NCBI RefSeq assembly: GCF_003583365.1
Contig: NZ_QXED01000001.1
Location: forward strand, 868,001 to 932,000
From: Fibrisoma montanum
GTDB taxonomy: Bacteria; Bacteroidota; Bacteroidia; Cytophagales; Spirosomataceae
Reading direction: 5' to 3'
DNA length: 64,000 nucleotides
Shown: piece by piece, positions 42,703 through 50,940 of the stretch
How the letters are laid out: the number at the start of each line of letters is the position of its first letter
Numbering within the stretch: position 1 is the stretch's first letter
Program-made: the position numbers and the translations under genes
Notes under the pieces: model-generated
Database searches by the model: none
What the model was told of the DNA's origin: nothing
The model's input: only the letters and a program-made list of their open reading frames with translations

Positions 42703-43284
42703 ATGAATCGTTTTGGTTTGCTTTCCTTATTTCTTGTATTTGTCGGTTTGTCGTGCAATCCCGAGCGGGTGCAGTATACGAAAGAGTTAAAGCAGGAAAT
42801 GGCCGACATGAAAATAAAGCGGGTCACGAACGCCGACCTGGTATCGACGGTCGATAACCTGGGGGCTAAAATCACCGCTGTAGCCCAGCGTGAACTGGCC
42901 GATCAACTGGCAAAAACAACCGATCCGGCCAGGCAGGCAGCATTCTGTGCGTTGCAGAACCTGCCAAAAACACAGGCAATCGCCAAGAACTACGGGCTAA
43001 CTATTCAGTTGCTGGGCGAGGCAGATGTGCAGAACAAGGCCCTGAGTCCGAAGGAGCGCGAGGTTCTGGATGCGTATCTGTACAATGCCGAACAGAACCT
43101 GCCCCAAATTTCCAACATCCAGAAGATCAACGATACGTTGTTCATCTACAACAACCCCATACCGGAAAGCAATCCGATTTGTCAGACTTGCTTTGGCAAT
43201 CAGAAAGAAAAACTAGCGGTCTGGCGGCTGGCGTTCAGCAAGCGGGAGGTGATTCGCCGGATAAATTCCAAAAAGAAGACCTAG
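42703..43284 (+). CDS. DUF3365/Tll0287-like lipoprotein with altered heme motif
   Basis: A 193-residue lipoprotein with lipobox VGLSC. The middle region (AALDIGK-like helices, here TDPARQAAFCALQNLPKTQA) and the C-terminal ESNPICQTCFGNQKEKL resemble DUF3365 sensor-like proteins, in which a CxxCH motif binds heme c. Here the His is replaced by Phe (CQTCF), so covalent heme binding with normal ligation is doubtful. I chose ATG 42703 because it starts the lipoprotein signal; the longer frame has no signal. Family assignment is moderate; function unknown. Confidence 0.65.
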   Translation: MNRFGLLSLFLVFVGLSCNPERVQYTKELKQEMADMKIKRVTNADLVSTVDNLGAKITAVAQRELADQLAKTTDPARQAAFCALQNLPKTQAIAKNYGLTIQLLGEADVQNKALSPKEREVLDAYLYNAEQNLPQISNIQKINDTLFIYNNPIPESNPICQTCFGNQKEKLAVWRLAFSKREVIRRINSKKKT

Positions 43285-44331
43285 CTACCGGGCAGGTACG
43301 TCGTGTAGCTCGTTCGCCCAGGCGATGAGTCGTCCGGCCGTGTCGGCGGGGCAATCGGTCGTGACGACCTGCGGGTAAACCAGGGTCTGATCGCGCTGCG
43401 AAAGCCCATGCAGGTAGGCTTTATCGTAGTACGCCAGTGTCAGGTCGGCTACGTGTACATAGTCGCCCTGAGCGAGCGCATCGAGCGCCTGCTGCGTAGT
43501 CTGACTCCCAAGCCGTTTGCGGATGCGTTCGGTGGCCTCGACCAGCAGGTTATGGTCAATGCCCGCGTATTCCTGCACAAGCCGCTGGACGCGTACTGGT
43601 TTCGGTACGTCGACAAAAGCGACCGGCGCTTTCCGCATCTGGAGCCAGAGCGGTAAGGGTATAAAGCACGTACCGACGTTGCGGCTTTCGTCCTCAAGCC
43701 AGATCCGCCGGGCCGGATCGAGGGTGCGCCACTGCTGATAAATCAGGTTTTCGAACTGTTCGCTGCTCGGTTGAGGAGGCTGCCCAATGGCCCCGTACGA
43801 CGATCCTTTGTGATGAGCCAATCCTTCGAGATCGACCACCTGTTCGCCCTGGCGGGCCAGTTCTTTCAGGATGTCGGTTTTGCCACTGCCGGTTTTGCCA
43901 CCGAGGATAATCAGTTGCCGCGGTTCGGTTAGGGCGTCCAGCACCGCATTCCGGTACGTTTTATAGCCCCCAACCAGCGTCGAAGCCGTCAGACCGGCGG
44001 TGTCCAGCAGCCACGCAAAGCTCCCGCTCCGCATACCGCCCCGCCAGCAGTGAACGAGCACCTCGCCCGCAGGGGGCTTCAGCTTTTTTGTCTCTTTAAC
44101 AAAACCGGCCAGTTTTGGCCCTACCAGATCGAGACCCAGCAGCACGGCCGCATCTTTCCCCGCCTGCTTGTAGCGGGTGCCGACCAGCGCCCGCTCGTCG
44201 TTATCAAACAGCGGAATATTGACCGCCCCCGGAATGTGGGCATGGGCAAACTCGCCCGGCGACCGTACGTCGATGACCGGCAGCGATTGGGCCTTTCCTA
44301 AAAATTCATCTATTGTCAACTGGCGTACCAT
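43285..44331 (-). CDS. mnmH: tRNA 2-selenouridine/geranyl-2-thiouridine synthase
   Basis: A 348-residue enzyme acting on 2-thiouridine at tRNA position 34. The N-terminal rhodanese domain has DVRSPGEFAHAHIPGAVNIP and the active cysteine C95 in VLVHCWRGGMRSGSFAWLL; the C-terminal P-loop domain has IILGGKTGSGKTDILKELA. This two-domain layout is diagnostic of MnmH (SelU, YbbB). It needs selenophosphate for its main reaction, but selD is not in the window. It follows pdxJ on the same strand with 55 bases between. Confidence 0.95.
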   Translation of the reverse strand: MVRQLTIDEFLGKAQSLPVIDVRSPGEFAHAHIPGAVNIPLFDNDERALVGTRYKQAGKDAAVLLGLDLVGPKLAGFVKETKKLKPPAGEVLVHCWRGGMRSGSFAWLLDTAGLTASTLVGGYKTYRNAVLDALTEPRQLIILGGKTGSGKTDILKELARQGEQVVDLEGLAHHKGSSYGAIGQPPQPSSEQFENLIYQQWRTLDPARRIWLEDESRNVGTCFIPLPLWLQMRKAPVAFVDVPKPVRVQRLVQEYAGIDHNLLVEATERIRKRLGSQTTQQALDALAQGDYVHVADLTLAYYDKAYLHGLSQRDQTLVYPQVVTTDCPADTAGRLIAWANELHDVPAR

Positions 44332-44386
44332 GCCACGGATGTCGCGAATTAGATAATCAATTTACGCAATAAATCGGCGAAACCGG

Positions 44387-45106
44387 CTAGGCTATCATCA
44401 ATTCCCGCAAATACATCTGAATGGTGTTCTCCAGGCCGAAATACAGGGCATCGCAGATCAGCGCATGACCGATCGAGACTTCCAGCAAACCGGGAACACG
44501 CTCGGCAAAGTACCGCAGATTGTCCAGGCTCAGGTCATGGCCGGCGTTGAGGCCCAGCCCCACAGCCTGCGCCCGTTCAGCAGCCCGGATAAACGGGGCA
44601 ATGGCCCCCTCCTGATCGTCACTAAAATGAGCCGCGTAGGGCTCTGTGTACAGCTCGATCCGGTCGGTTCCCACCGCTTTGGCCCCTTCGATCATCCGCT
44701 CGTCGGCATCAACGAAGATTGATACACGAATTCCATCGGCTTTGAACGTATCGACCAGACGGCGCAGATGGTCGGCGTGCCGAATGGTGTCCCAGCCGGC
44801 GTTGGACGTAATGGCGTCGGGCGCGTCAGGAACAAGCGTTACCTGTTCCGGCCGGACGCGTCTGACCAGTTCAATGAAGCGGTCGTCGGGATTGCCCTCA
44901 ATGTTAAACTCCGTTGTAACAACCTCCTTCAGATCCAGCACATCCTGATAACGAATATGGCGCTCGTCGGGCCGGGGATGAACCGTGATGCCCTGCGCTC
45001 CGAAGCGTTCGCAGTCCTGCGCTACTTTGATCAGGTTTGGGTTGTTGCCGCCCCGGGCGTTACGGATGGTAGCCACTTTATTGATATTAACACTGAGTCG
45101 GGTCAT
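44387..45106 (-). CDS. pdxJ: Pyridoxine 5'-phosphate synthase
   Basis: A 239-residue TIM-barrel enzyme forming pyridoxine 5'-phosphate from 1-deoxyxylulose 5-phosphate and aminoacetone phosphate. Diagnostic segments are [70 protein letters not shown] and [14 protein letters not shown], ending [20 protein letters not shown]. Part of the DXP-dependent vitamin B6 pathway. Its upstream region contains a purine-rich octamer repeat. Confidence 0.97.
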   Translation of the reverse strand: MTRLSVNINKVATIRNARGGNNPNLIKVAQDCERFGAQGITVHPRPDERHIRYQDVLDLKEVVTTEFNIEGNPDDRFIELVRRVRPEQVTLVPDAPDAITSNAGWDTIRHADHLRRLVDTFKADGIRVSIFVDADERMIEGAKAVGTDRIELYTEPYAAHFSDDQEGAIAPFIRAAERAQAVGLGLNAGHDLSLDNLRYFAERVPGLLEVSIGHALICDALYFGLENTIQMYLRELMIA

Positions 45107-45112
45107 TTTAGT

Positions 45113-45148
45113 AAAGAAAGAAAGAGCGAATGAGTGAAAGAGCGAAAG
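45113..45148 (-). repeat. Degenerate octamer tandem repeat before pdxJ
   Basis: On the plus strand this reads as octamers of the type GAGCGAAT GAGTGAAA GAGCGAAA preceded by AAAGAAAGAA. Read from the pdxJ side it is a pyrimidine-rich tract immediately before its start codon. Three similar tracts occur at 45214-45242, 46291-46320 and 46332-46355. Confidence 0.6.
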
Positions 45149-45163
45149 GCCCCGCTGGTTTCG

Positions 45164-45171
45164 TAACTTTG
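45164..45171 (+). promoter_or_regulatory. Candidate -7 element for the YqeY-like gene
   Basis: TAACTTTG is an exact TAnnTTTG, 78 bases before the start at 45250. It lies between the two octamer tracts. No -33 box recognised. Confidence 0.35.
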
Positions 45172-45213
45172 CCCAAACAACGAAGGTTCAGGGATGCGAG
45201 CCGAATATTTTTG

Positions 45214-45242
45214 CGCTTTCGCTCATTCACTATTTCTCTTTT
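45214..45242 (+). repeat. Degenerate octamer tract (inverted) before the YqeY-like gene
   Basis: CTTTCGCTCATTCACTATTT and the following CTCTTTT are the reverse-complement form of the octamer repeat seen before pdxJ. It ends in TTTTAAAATGTATG, an arrangement also found before rlmN, where the first ATG is out of frame with the gene. Confidence 0.6.
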
Positions 45243-45249
45243 AAAATGT

Positions 45250-45699
45250 ATGGCATTAAAGCAACAGATCGACGCCGATATTAAACAGGCCATGCTGGCC
45301 AAAGATCAGGACCGCCTGCGGGCACTACGGGCGCTGAAATCAATGATTCTGCTGGAAGAGACCAAGGAAGGTGGCTCCGGCGAACTGAAACCCGAAGATG
45401 AAATCAAGATTCTGACCAAAGCCGTCAAGCAGCGCAAAGATTCGGCTGATATCTACCGGCAGCAGGGCCGCGAAGACCTCCTGCACACCGAAGAAGCCGA
45501 GATTGCCGTTATCGAAACGTATTTGCCGCAGCAGCTGTCGCCAGATGAATTAAAAGCAAAAGTACAGGACATCATTACCCGCGTCGGTGCTTCGTCGCCG
45601 TCGGATATGGGGAAGGTCATGGGCGTGGCCACCAAAGAACTAGCCGGCCAGACTGATGGAAAGGCCATTTCGGCCATGGTTAAATCGTTACTAGCGTAG
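45250..45699 (+). CDS. GatB/YqeY domain protein
   Basis: A 149-residue cytoplasmic protein of the YqeY family, which resembles the tRNA-binding tail of GatB. MALKQQIDADIKQAMLAKDQ starts it, then DRLRALRALKSMILLEETK and ETYLPQQLSPDELKAKVQDI, and GVATKELAGQTDGKAISAMV ends it. Role not well established; a tRNA-linked function is proposed for the family. I chose ATG 45250: the frame continues 40 codons upstream through repeat DNA that is clearly not protein-like, and an out-of-frame ATG sits four bases before. Confidence 0.9.
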   Translation: MALKQQIDADIKQAMLAKDQDRLRALRALKSMILLEETKEGGSGELKPEDEIKILTKAVKQRKDSADIYRQQGREDLLHTEEAEIAVIETYLPQQLSPDELKAKVQDIITRVGASSPSDMGKVMGVATKELAGQTDGKAISAMVKSLLA

Positions 45700-45763
45700 G
45701 GCATGGGACTCAGGGCACAGGGGTAACCCTTTTTCCCTTCGTTCCAGCACCATGCATACTCCC

Positions 45764-46312
45764 ATGAAAACCCTTGATCTGCTCATTCTTGTACCACTCG
45801 CCTGGGGCGCTTTCAACGGGTACCGCAAGGGTCTACTGATTGAGGTCATTGCGGTGATTGCTTTTGTGGTAGCGATGATTATCGGCCTGAAATTCCTCGG
45901 ATTTGGCATTGATCTGCTCAGTCCGTACATCAGCCGCGAACTAGCCCGGAAGATTCTGCCCTGGCTGGGCTTCTCGATCATCTTCTTCCCGGTGGTGTTC
46001 ATGATCAACCAGATCGGCTATTCGTTGCGTCGCTCGCTGAAATATACGCTGCTGGGTACCTTCGACAGCGTGGCCGGAGCCGCCGTGGGTTTATTTACGT
46101 GGGTCTTTGGAATTAGTGTGCTGTTCTGGTTGTTCAGCTATATGGGAGTGAAAGTCCCCGCCCGCCAGACCGACGGTACGTTTCTCTACCCCTACATCCT
46201 CCCGGTGGCCCCGAAGGTGATGGATAAAGCGGCCGTCTGGGTGCCCAAAGGACTGGAAACCGGCAAAAAGTGGCGGGCAGAAATACTAGATAGTGAAAGA
46301 GCGACAGAATGA
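45764..46312 (+). CDS. CvpA-family membrane protein
   Basis: A 182-residue inner-membrane protein with four helices: LDLLILVPLAWGAFNGYRKG, EVIAVIAFVVAMIIGLKFLG, ILPWLGFSIIFFPVVFMINQ, and AAVGLFTWVFGISVLFWLFS. The FNGYRKGL turn and overall order are those of CvpA, linked in E. coli to colicin V production and envelope homeostasis. An ATG 12 bases upstream (45752) is also possible. The last codons run into an octamer repeat tract, so the C-terminal SERATE is probably repeat-derived. Confidence 0.85.
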   Translation: MKTLDLLILVPLAWGAFNGYRKGLLIEVIAVIAFVVAMIIGLKFLGFGIDLLSPYISRELARKILPWLGFSIIFFPVVFMINQIGYSLRRSLKYTLLGTFDSVAGAAVGLFTWVFGISVLFWLFSYMGVKVPARQTDGTFLYPYILPVAPKVMDKAAVWVPKGLETGKKWRAEILDSERATE

Positions 46313-46320
46313 CTGAGTGG
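46291..46320 (+). repeat. Degenerate octamer repeat at the end of the CvpA gene
   Basis: TAGTGAAA GAGCGACA GAATGACT GAGTGG are four degenerate copies of the GAGYGAAA octamer. The CvpA stop codon (46310-46312) lies inside the tract. A reverse-complement tract follows 11 bases later. Confidence 0.6.
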
Positions 46321-46331
46321 TTTTCCATGTG

Positions 46332-46355
46332 CTTTCTTTCCTTCTTTCACTCTTT
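46332..46355 (+). repeat. Octamer tract (inverted) before rlmN
   Basis: CTTTCTTTCCTTCTTTCACT followed by CTTT is the complement of GAGTGAAA GAAGGAAA GAAAG. It ends in TTTAAATGTATG, like the tract before the YqeY-like gene, with an out-of-frame ATG four bases ahead of the true start. Confidence 0.6.
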
Positions 46356-46361
46356 AAATGT

Positions 46362-47429
46362 ATGAAACAGGATATTCGTAAACTGACTGCAGCGCAGTTG
46401 ATGGACTGGCTCGTCCAGCACGGTGAGCCAGGTTTTCGGGCGAAGCAGATACAGGAGTGGCTCTGGAAAAAATCGGCGCTGTCGTTCGATCAGATGACGA
46501 ATCTGTCGTTGTCGATGCGTGAGCTGCTCAACAGCCATTTTGAGATTCGACCGCTGAACGTTGCGACGCAGCAGCGCAGCAGCGACGGTACCATCAAGTC
46601 GTCGTTCCGGTTGTTCGACGGCAATCTGGTTGAGGGCGTGTTGATTCCGGCGCTACGCAGCGACGACCGGTCCGCCGGTGCGGGACCGTCTGACCGGATG
46701 ACGGCCTGCGTATCGAGTCAGGTGGGCTGTTCCCTGACGTGTAAATTCTGCGCGACGGGCTACATGGACCGCAAGCGTAACCTGGATGCCGCCGAAATTT
46801 ACGATCAGGTCGTAGCGATCGACCGGCAGGCGAAAGAAAACTACGGCACCCCACTCTCCAACATCGTGTATATGGGTATGGGTGAGCCGCTTCTGAACTA
46901 CAAGAACGTGATGGAGTCGGTTAAGCTCATTACGTCGCCCGAGGGCCTGGGTATGTCGCCGAAGCGCATTACGGTGTCAACGGCCGGTATTGCCAAAATG
47001 ATCAGGCAACTGGGCGACGATCAGGTCAAGTTTAACCTGGCGCTTTCGCTCCACGCGGCCAACGACCAGAAGCGGGACCAGATCATGCCGATCAACGAGA
47101 GCAATACGCTGGAAGCACTGGGCGACGCACTCAACTACTTCTACAAACAAACGGGAACCCGCGTTACGTTCGAATACATCCTGTTCTACAACTTCAATGA
47201 TTCGTTGCAGGACGCCAAAGAACTCTGGACGTTTACGAAGCGGGTTCCGGCGAAGGTGAACATTATAGAATACAACCCTATCGCTGAGGCTGACTTCAGG
47301 AATACTGATCCACAAACCCTCGACAAATTTGCCGGTTTCCTTGAGAGCAAGGGCGTAACGGTAAACGTACGTCGGAGCCGGGGTAAGGACATTGACGCAG
47401 CCTGCGGCCAGTTGGCTGGCAAGCAGTAA
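46362..47429 (+). CDS. rlmN: Dual-specificity 23S rRNA/tRNA adenine C2-methyltransferase
   Basis: A 355-residue radical SAM enzyme methylating A2503 of 23S rRNA and A37 of some tRNAs. The [4Fe-4S] motif C-x3-C-x2-C is in VGCSLTCKFCATGYMDR; other landmarks are FRAKQIQEWLWKKS, NIVYMGMGEPLLNYKNVM, LALSLHAANDQKRDQIMPIN and VNVRRSRGKDIDAACGQLAG, which carries the methyl-accepting cysteine. The start at 46362 (MKQDIRKLTA) fits the family; the frame upstream is repeat DNA. Confidence 0.96.
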   Translation: MKQDIRKLTAAQLMDWLVQHGEPGFRAKQIQEWLWKKSALSFDQMTNLSLSMRELLNSHFEIRPLNVATQQRSSDGTIKSSFRLFDGNLVEGVLIPALRSDDRSAGAGPSDRMTACVSSQVGCSLTCKFCATGYMDRKRNLDAAEIYDQVVAIDRQAKENYGTPLSNIVYMGMGEPLLNYKNVMESVKLITSPEGLGMSPKRITVSTAGIAKMIRQLGDDQVKFNLALSLHAANDQKRDQIMPINESNTLEALGDALNYFYKQTGTRVTFEYILFYNFNDSLQDAKELWTFTKRVPAKVNIIEYNPIAEADFRNTDPQTLDKFAGFLESKGVTVNVRRSRGKDIDAACGQLAGKQ

Positions 47430-47514
47430 GTTAATTTATCAGAGTGCCCTTGTTAGCAATACACGCCCGTTTCCTCTTAACAATTCCGTAACAATCCGCT
47501 ACGAAAGTTTGCTG

Positions 47515-47522
47515 TACTTTTG
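47515..47522 (+). promoter_or_regulatory. Candidate -7 element for the phosphate permease
   Basis: TACTTTTG is an exact TAnnTTTG, 59 bases before the start. No TTTG-like -33 box at the usual distance. Confidence 0.4.
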
Positions 47523-47580
47523 TGGCCAAAGGTGACGTACGACCTTACGTACGAGCTATATCACAGAAGATCACCCACCT

Positions 47581-49002
47581 ATGTTTGGTTTAGAAACGGA
47601 TGTTTTTCTCCTGCTTTTTCTAAGTTTATTTGCCGCTTGTGCTTTTGAATTTGTCAACGGTTTCCACGACACCGCCAATGCAGTGGCAACTGTTATCTAT
47701 ACAAACTCCCTAAAACCCACCGTTGCCGTTGTCTGGTCGGGCATCTGCAATTTTGCCGGTGTTCTGCTCGGTGGCATTGGCGTCGCAATGGGTATTGTCA
47801 ACCTCCTGCCGGTTGAACTCCTCGTCGATCAGAACGTTTACCACAGCATAGCCATGGTGCTGGCATTGCTCATCAGTGCTATCATCTGGAATTTAGGAAC
47901 TTGGTATTTTGGCCTTCCCAGCTCCAGTTCCCATACCCTGATTGGCTCTATTCTGGGGGTTGGGCTGGCGTTCTCAACCCTGCCGGAAAATACGGAGGGA
48001 TCAGCGGTTAACTGGGAAAAAGCCATCGAAACGGGGCAGGCGTTGCTACTGTCGCCCCTGCTGGGATTCAGCTTAGCCATTGTGCTGATGTTTCTGCTGC
48101 GCCGGAGCGTACCGGAAGAAGCCAAAGATCAGCTGTTCAAGGAACCCAAGAAGCACATGCTTCCGCCGTCGTGGATTCGGGGAATTCTGATTACGACCTG
48201 TTCGCTGGTCAGCTTCTTTCACGGCAGCAACGACGGCCAGAAAGGCGTGGGCCTGGTAATGCTGATTCTGATTGGTATTGTGCCGTTCCAGTTTGCCGTT
48301 AAATCGGATGTTGATCCCCGGTCCATGCAGACCAACATCGCCGGAATTGAGCAGACCATTGGCGCACTGAACCCAAGTCAACTGTCGCCTGCCAACCAGA
48401 CCCGCCTGGCGCACACCCGCACGGAACTGGCAGAACTCAGGTCGATGCTAAGCGGCAACCTGCCCGACAACCAGATTCCGCAGGAACAGCGGATGCAGGT
48501 TCGTCGCGATCTGCTGCTGATCAACAGCAACATGAACAAGATTGCCGAAGATGAGGGTGCCAATCTGAGTTCGAATCAATTATCGGTACTGAAAACAAGC
48601 CTGAGTGAAGAGAATGGCCTGCGCCGGTTTACGGACTACGCCCCGTTCTGGGTCATTCTGATGATTGCCCTGTCGCTGGGTCTTGGTACAATGATCGGCT
48701 GGCGTCGGATCGTAGTAACGGTTGGGGAGAAAATCGGGAAGCAGCACCTCACCTACGCCCAGGGCGCTTCGGCGGAGCTGGTCGCGGCCAGCATGATTGG
48801 TCTGGCTTCGTGGGCCAAGCTGCCGGTCAGTACAACCCACGTCCTGTCGTCGGGTATTGCGGGAAGTATGGTAGCCAATCGGGGTATCAAAAACCTGCAG
48901 GCCGGAACGGTACGCAACATTGCCCTGGCCTGGGTGCTGACCCTCCCGGTGTCGATCTTGCTGTCGTTTACATTGTATATTTTCTTCCGCTGGCTCCTGT
49001 AG
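47581..49002 (+). CDS. PiT-family inorganic phosphate permease
   Basis: A 473-residue inner-membrane transporter. PiT signatures occur in both halves: FVNGFHDTANAVATVIYTN in the first and LVSFFHGSNDGQKGVGLVML in the second, with hydrophobic helices throughout and SWAKLPVSTTHVLSSGIAGS near the end. A hydrophilic loop of about 110 residues (around 240-350) with helical, Gln/Asn-rich sequence interrupts the second half, longer than in E. coli PitA. It imports phosphate with a cation. No PhoU-like gene is adjacent. Confidence 0.92.
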   Translation: MFGLETDVFLLLFLSLFAACAFEFVNGFHDTANAVATVIYTNSLKPTVAVVWSGICNFAGVLLGGIGVAMGIVNLLPVELLVDQNVYHSIAMVLALLISAIIWNLGTWYFGLPSSSSHTLIGSILGVGLAFSTLPENTEGSAVNWEKAIETGQALLLSPLLGFSLAIVLMFLLRRSVPEEAKDQLFKEPKKHMLPPSWIRGILITTCSLVSFFHGSNDGQKGVGLVMLILIGIVPFQFAVKSDVDPRSMQTNIAGIEQTIGALNPSQLSPANQTRLAHTRTELAELRSMLSGNLPDNQIPQEQRMQVRRDLLLINSNMNKIAEDEGANLSSNQLSVLKTSLSEENGLRRFTDYAPFWVILMIALSLGLGTMIGWRRIVVTVGEKIGKQHLTYAQGASAELVAASMIGLASWAKLPVSTTHVLSSGIAGSMVANRGIKNLQAGTVRNIALAWVLTLPVSILLSFTLYIFFRWLL

Positions 49003-49041
49003 CCCTGACCGTACGAGTGGTCTGGTTCAGCCAGGCCGTAG

Positions 49042-49065
49042 TAGCCCGACTTCCGAGCCGGGCTA
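49042..49065. terminator. Terminator between permease and acyltransferase
   Basis: TAGCCCG (49042-49048) pairs with CGGGCTA (49059-49065), followed on the plus strand by TTCTTGTTTT. It overlaps the stop codon of the minus-strand acyltransferase. Confidence 0.6.
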
Positions 49066-49872
49066 TTCTTGTTTTACCCAGGCCGGTACGTCCTGCTCAA
49101 TGGCACGGCGGACTTTAGCAACCAGATCGTCGACGGTATCGTCGGGGCTTACTTGAAGCGGCTCCTTAAAGCGGATGGTCAGCAACGTGTTCCGTTTCTT
49201 AAAGCGCAGGCCTTTCTTGTCAAACGCCCGCCGGAATCCGTTGATCACCACGGGAATCACGATTGGATCATTGTTTTTAATGAGGTAGCCCGTTCCTTTA
49301 CGGATGGGTGCGTAGGGACTCGTTGTACCCTGCGGAAAACTCACAACCCAGCCGTGGGCAAGCGCACTGGCGATTTTGTCGTTCGCCGATGTATCCACCT
49401 CCCGCTTTACTTCCCGGCCATCGGCCCGCCACGACCGCTCGATGGTGAGGGCGCCGGCCTGCGCCAGCACCCGGGGCACAAACCCTTTCTTCATGGTTTC
49501 GGAAGCGGCTACGTAGTACTGCCGGGCCCGGGGGCCAAACAGATACATAGGGGGCAGCAACGTATTCTTAAAGCCCCACTTCACCGCGCAGAAAACGTGG
49601 AAGAACGCAATAACGTCGGCAAAGTACGTCTGGTGATTCGATAAGAACAGGACGTTATTGATTGGCAGGTTTTCCAGATGCTCGGTACCCTCAATCTGAA
49701 TGCGGTTCACAACGGTGTAGCGGGCGTAGGTCAGCCAGCCGACAATGCCGATCAGCATACGTCGGATCAGGAGCGAATTGCCGAAGGGGTCGCATTCAAA
49801 CAGGCCGAGTACATCCAGTGGTGCCAGGAATTTTGGCAGATAACTGTATTTAGTTGGTTGAATGTATTTCAT
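49063..49872 (-). CDS. 1-acyl-sn-glycerol-3-phosphate acyltransferase family protein
   Basis: A 269-residue PlsC-type acyltransferase. The catalytic NHx4D motif is in VLFLSNHQTYFADVIAFFHV, and the second block FPQGTTS corresponds to the EGTR substrate motif with Gln in place of Glu. GYLIKNNDPIVIPVVINGF is the third conserved block. It transfers an acyl chain in membrane lipid synthesis, probably to a lysophospholipid or similar acceptor. I took ATG 49872; 15 further codons upstream lack a family match. Separate from the neighbouring genes by terminators. Confidence 0.88.
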   Translation of the reverse strand: MKYIQPTKYSYLPKFLAPLDVLGLFECDPFGNSLLIRRMLIGIVGWLTYARYTVVNRIQIEGTEHLENLPINNVLFLSNHQTYFADVIAFFHVFCAVKWGFKNTLLPPMYLFGPRARQYYVAASETMKKGFVPRVLAQAGALTIERSWRADGREVKREVDTSANDKIASALAHGWVVSFPQGTTSPYAPIRKGTGYLIKNNDPIVIPVVINGFRRAFDKKGLRFKKRNTLLTIRFKEPLQVSPDDTVDDLVAKVRRAIEQDVPAWVKQE

Positions 49873-49959
49873 CACGGTTAGGGTCGCGCAACCAGTAAAG
49901 CTACAAAACCGCTTCAATGTTTTCGGGAAAAAATCCTACAGACAAGAGCGCAAATAAAA

Positions 49960-49990
49960 TACCCGAGCCTGCTGTTTGCAAACTCGGGTA
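49960..49990 (-). terminator. Terminator downstream of the DUF3050 gene
   Basis: TACCCGAG (49960-49967) pairs with CTCGGGTA (49983-49990); on the minus strand a T-run precedes it and TTTTATTTG follows. It lies 24 bases after the DUF3050 stop. Confidence 0.65.
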
Positions 49991-50013
49991 CAAAAAAGCT
50001 GATTTCCAAGCCA

Positions 50014-50814
50014 TCAGACCATTTCCGGCGTTGGTATGGTGATTTGCTGATGGACGCTATCCCACAGCGCGATACGGGTGCGCAAGGCAGCTTCCACCGC
50101 CTGAGCGGCTTCTTCCCAGCGTTGTGGATCCTGCCCGCAAAGTTCGGCCGTCATGGCTTTGGCCAGGTGCGAGTGGTGGTCGCCATCCACTTCAATATGG
50201 CGTTCGAGGTAGTACGTAAACAGCGCCAGTTGTTCGGGCGATTGTTCGCGGAGCTGCCGGACCAGCGCGATGAACATGTCCGGAATCAGGTCTTCCCGGC
50301 CGAACGTGAACACGGCTGCAATCTCGTGCAGCTTTCCATGGCCGAGCAGATCGAACGTAAAGCCTACAAAAGCGCGGCTACCTTCGGGCAGTTCGGCGTT
50401 GTCCAGCGCATCCTGCACCGAGCGTCTGTCCGTAAGCTCGTCGATAAAGCGCTGAATGGCCCCCGTACCGGCTCCGGCCTGCCGCATGGCCTTCAGATAC
50501 AATTCGAAGTGGCTTAACCGATTGCCATCAGGGTCTACGTCGCTTTCTTCGCCGACTACAATCTCGTTGATCAGGTAGCGAGTTTCCGGATTGCCGACCG
50601 GCAGCCAGGGCACATCTATGCAGGTCAGGTCACGCTGAAGTTTTTTCAGGAGCGACATGAAGTCCCAGACAGCCCAGACGTGCGACTCCATGAAGACGCG
50701 CAAGCCGGACAAATCCCGGACAGATTCATATAGTGGGTGAGCTACAAGCTGCTGCCGCAGGGGCTCAATTCGTTCTGAAAGCCTGATTAACTGCTCGTTA
50801 TGAGTGGGTTGCAT
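50014..50814 (-). CDS. DUF3050 protein (possible heme-oxygenase-like metalloenzyme)
   Basis: A 266-residue cytoplasmic protein recognised as DUF3050 by HPLYESVRDLSGLRVFMESH, VWAVWDFMSLLKKLQRDLTC and YLINEIVVGEESDVDP. It is all helical. Conserved acidic and histidine residues (EEsD, SHFELY, ERHIEVDGDHH) are spaced like the metal ligands of heme-oxygenase-like diiron proteins. No function is established that I know of. The start is ATG 50814; the longer reading begins with TTG. Single gene with its own terminator. Confidence 0.85.
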   Translation of the reverse strand: MQPTHNEQLIRLSERIEPLRQQLVAHPLYESVRDLSGLRVFMESHVWAVWDFMSLLKKLQRDLTCIDVPWLPVGNPETRYLINEIVVGEESDVDPDGNRLSHFELYLKAMRQAGAGTGAIQRFIDELTDRRSVQDALDNAELPEGSRAFVGFTFDLLGHGKLHEIAAVFTFGREDLIPDMFIALVRQLREQSPEQLALFTYYLERHIEVDGDHHSHLAKAMTAELCGQDPQRWEEAAQAVEAALRTRIALWDSVHQQITIPTPEMV

Positions 50815-50940
50815 ATTTTTTTTGATGTTGGTTAATCTTTTCAAGTAACGCCATGTCTAACTAACAAGTTTGCACAAAAAGACCAGTTGACTGCCTATTG
50901 CCGACGTTCTACGCTCCCACTATCGGGTTTTAACAACTAA

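Noticed and set aside
45130-45249. Longer YqeY-like protein
   Set aside because: The additional 40 codons read through octamer repeat DNA and a -7 promoter element.
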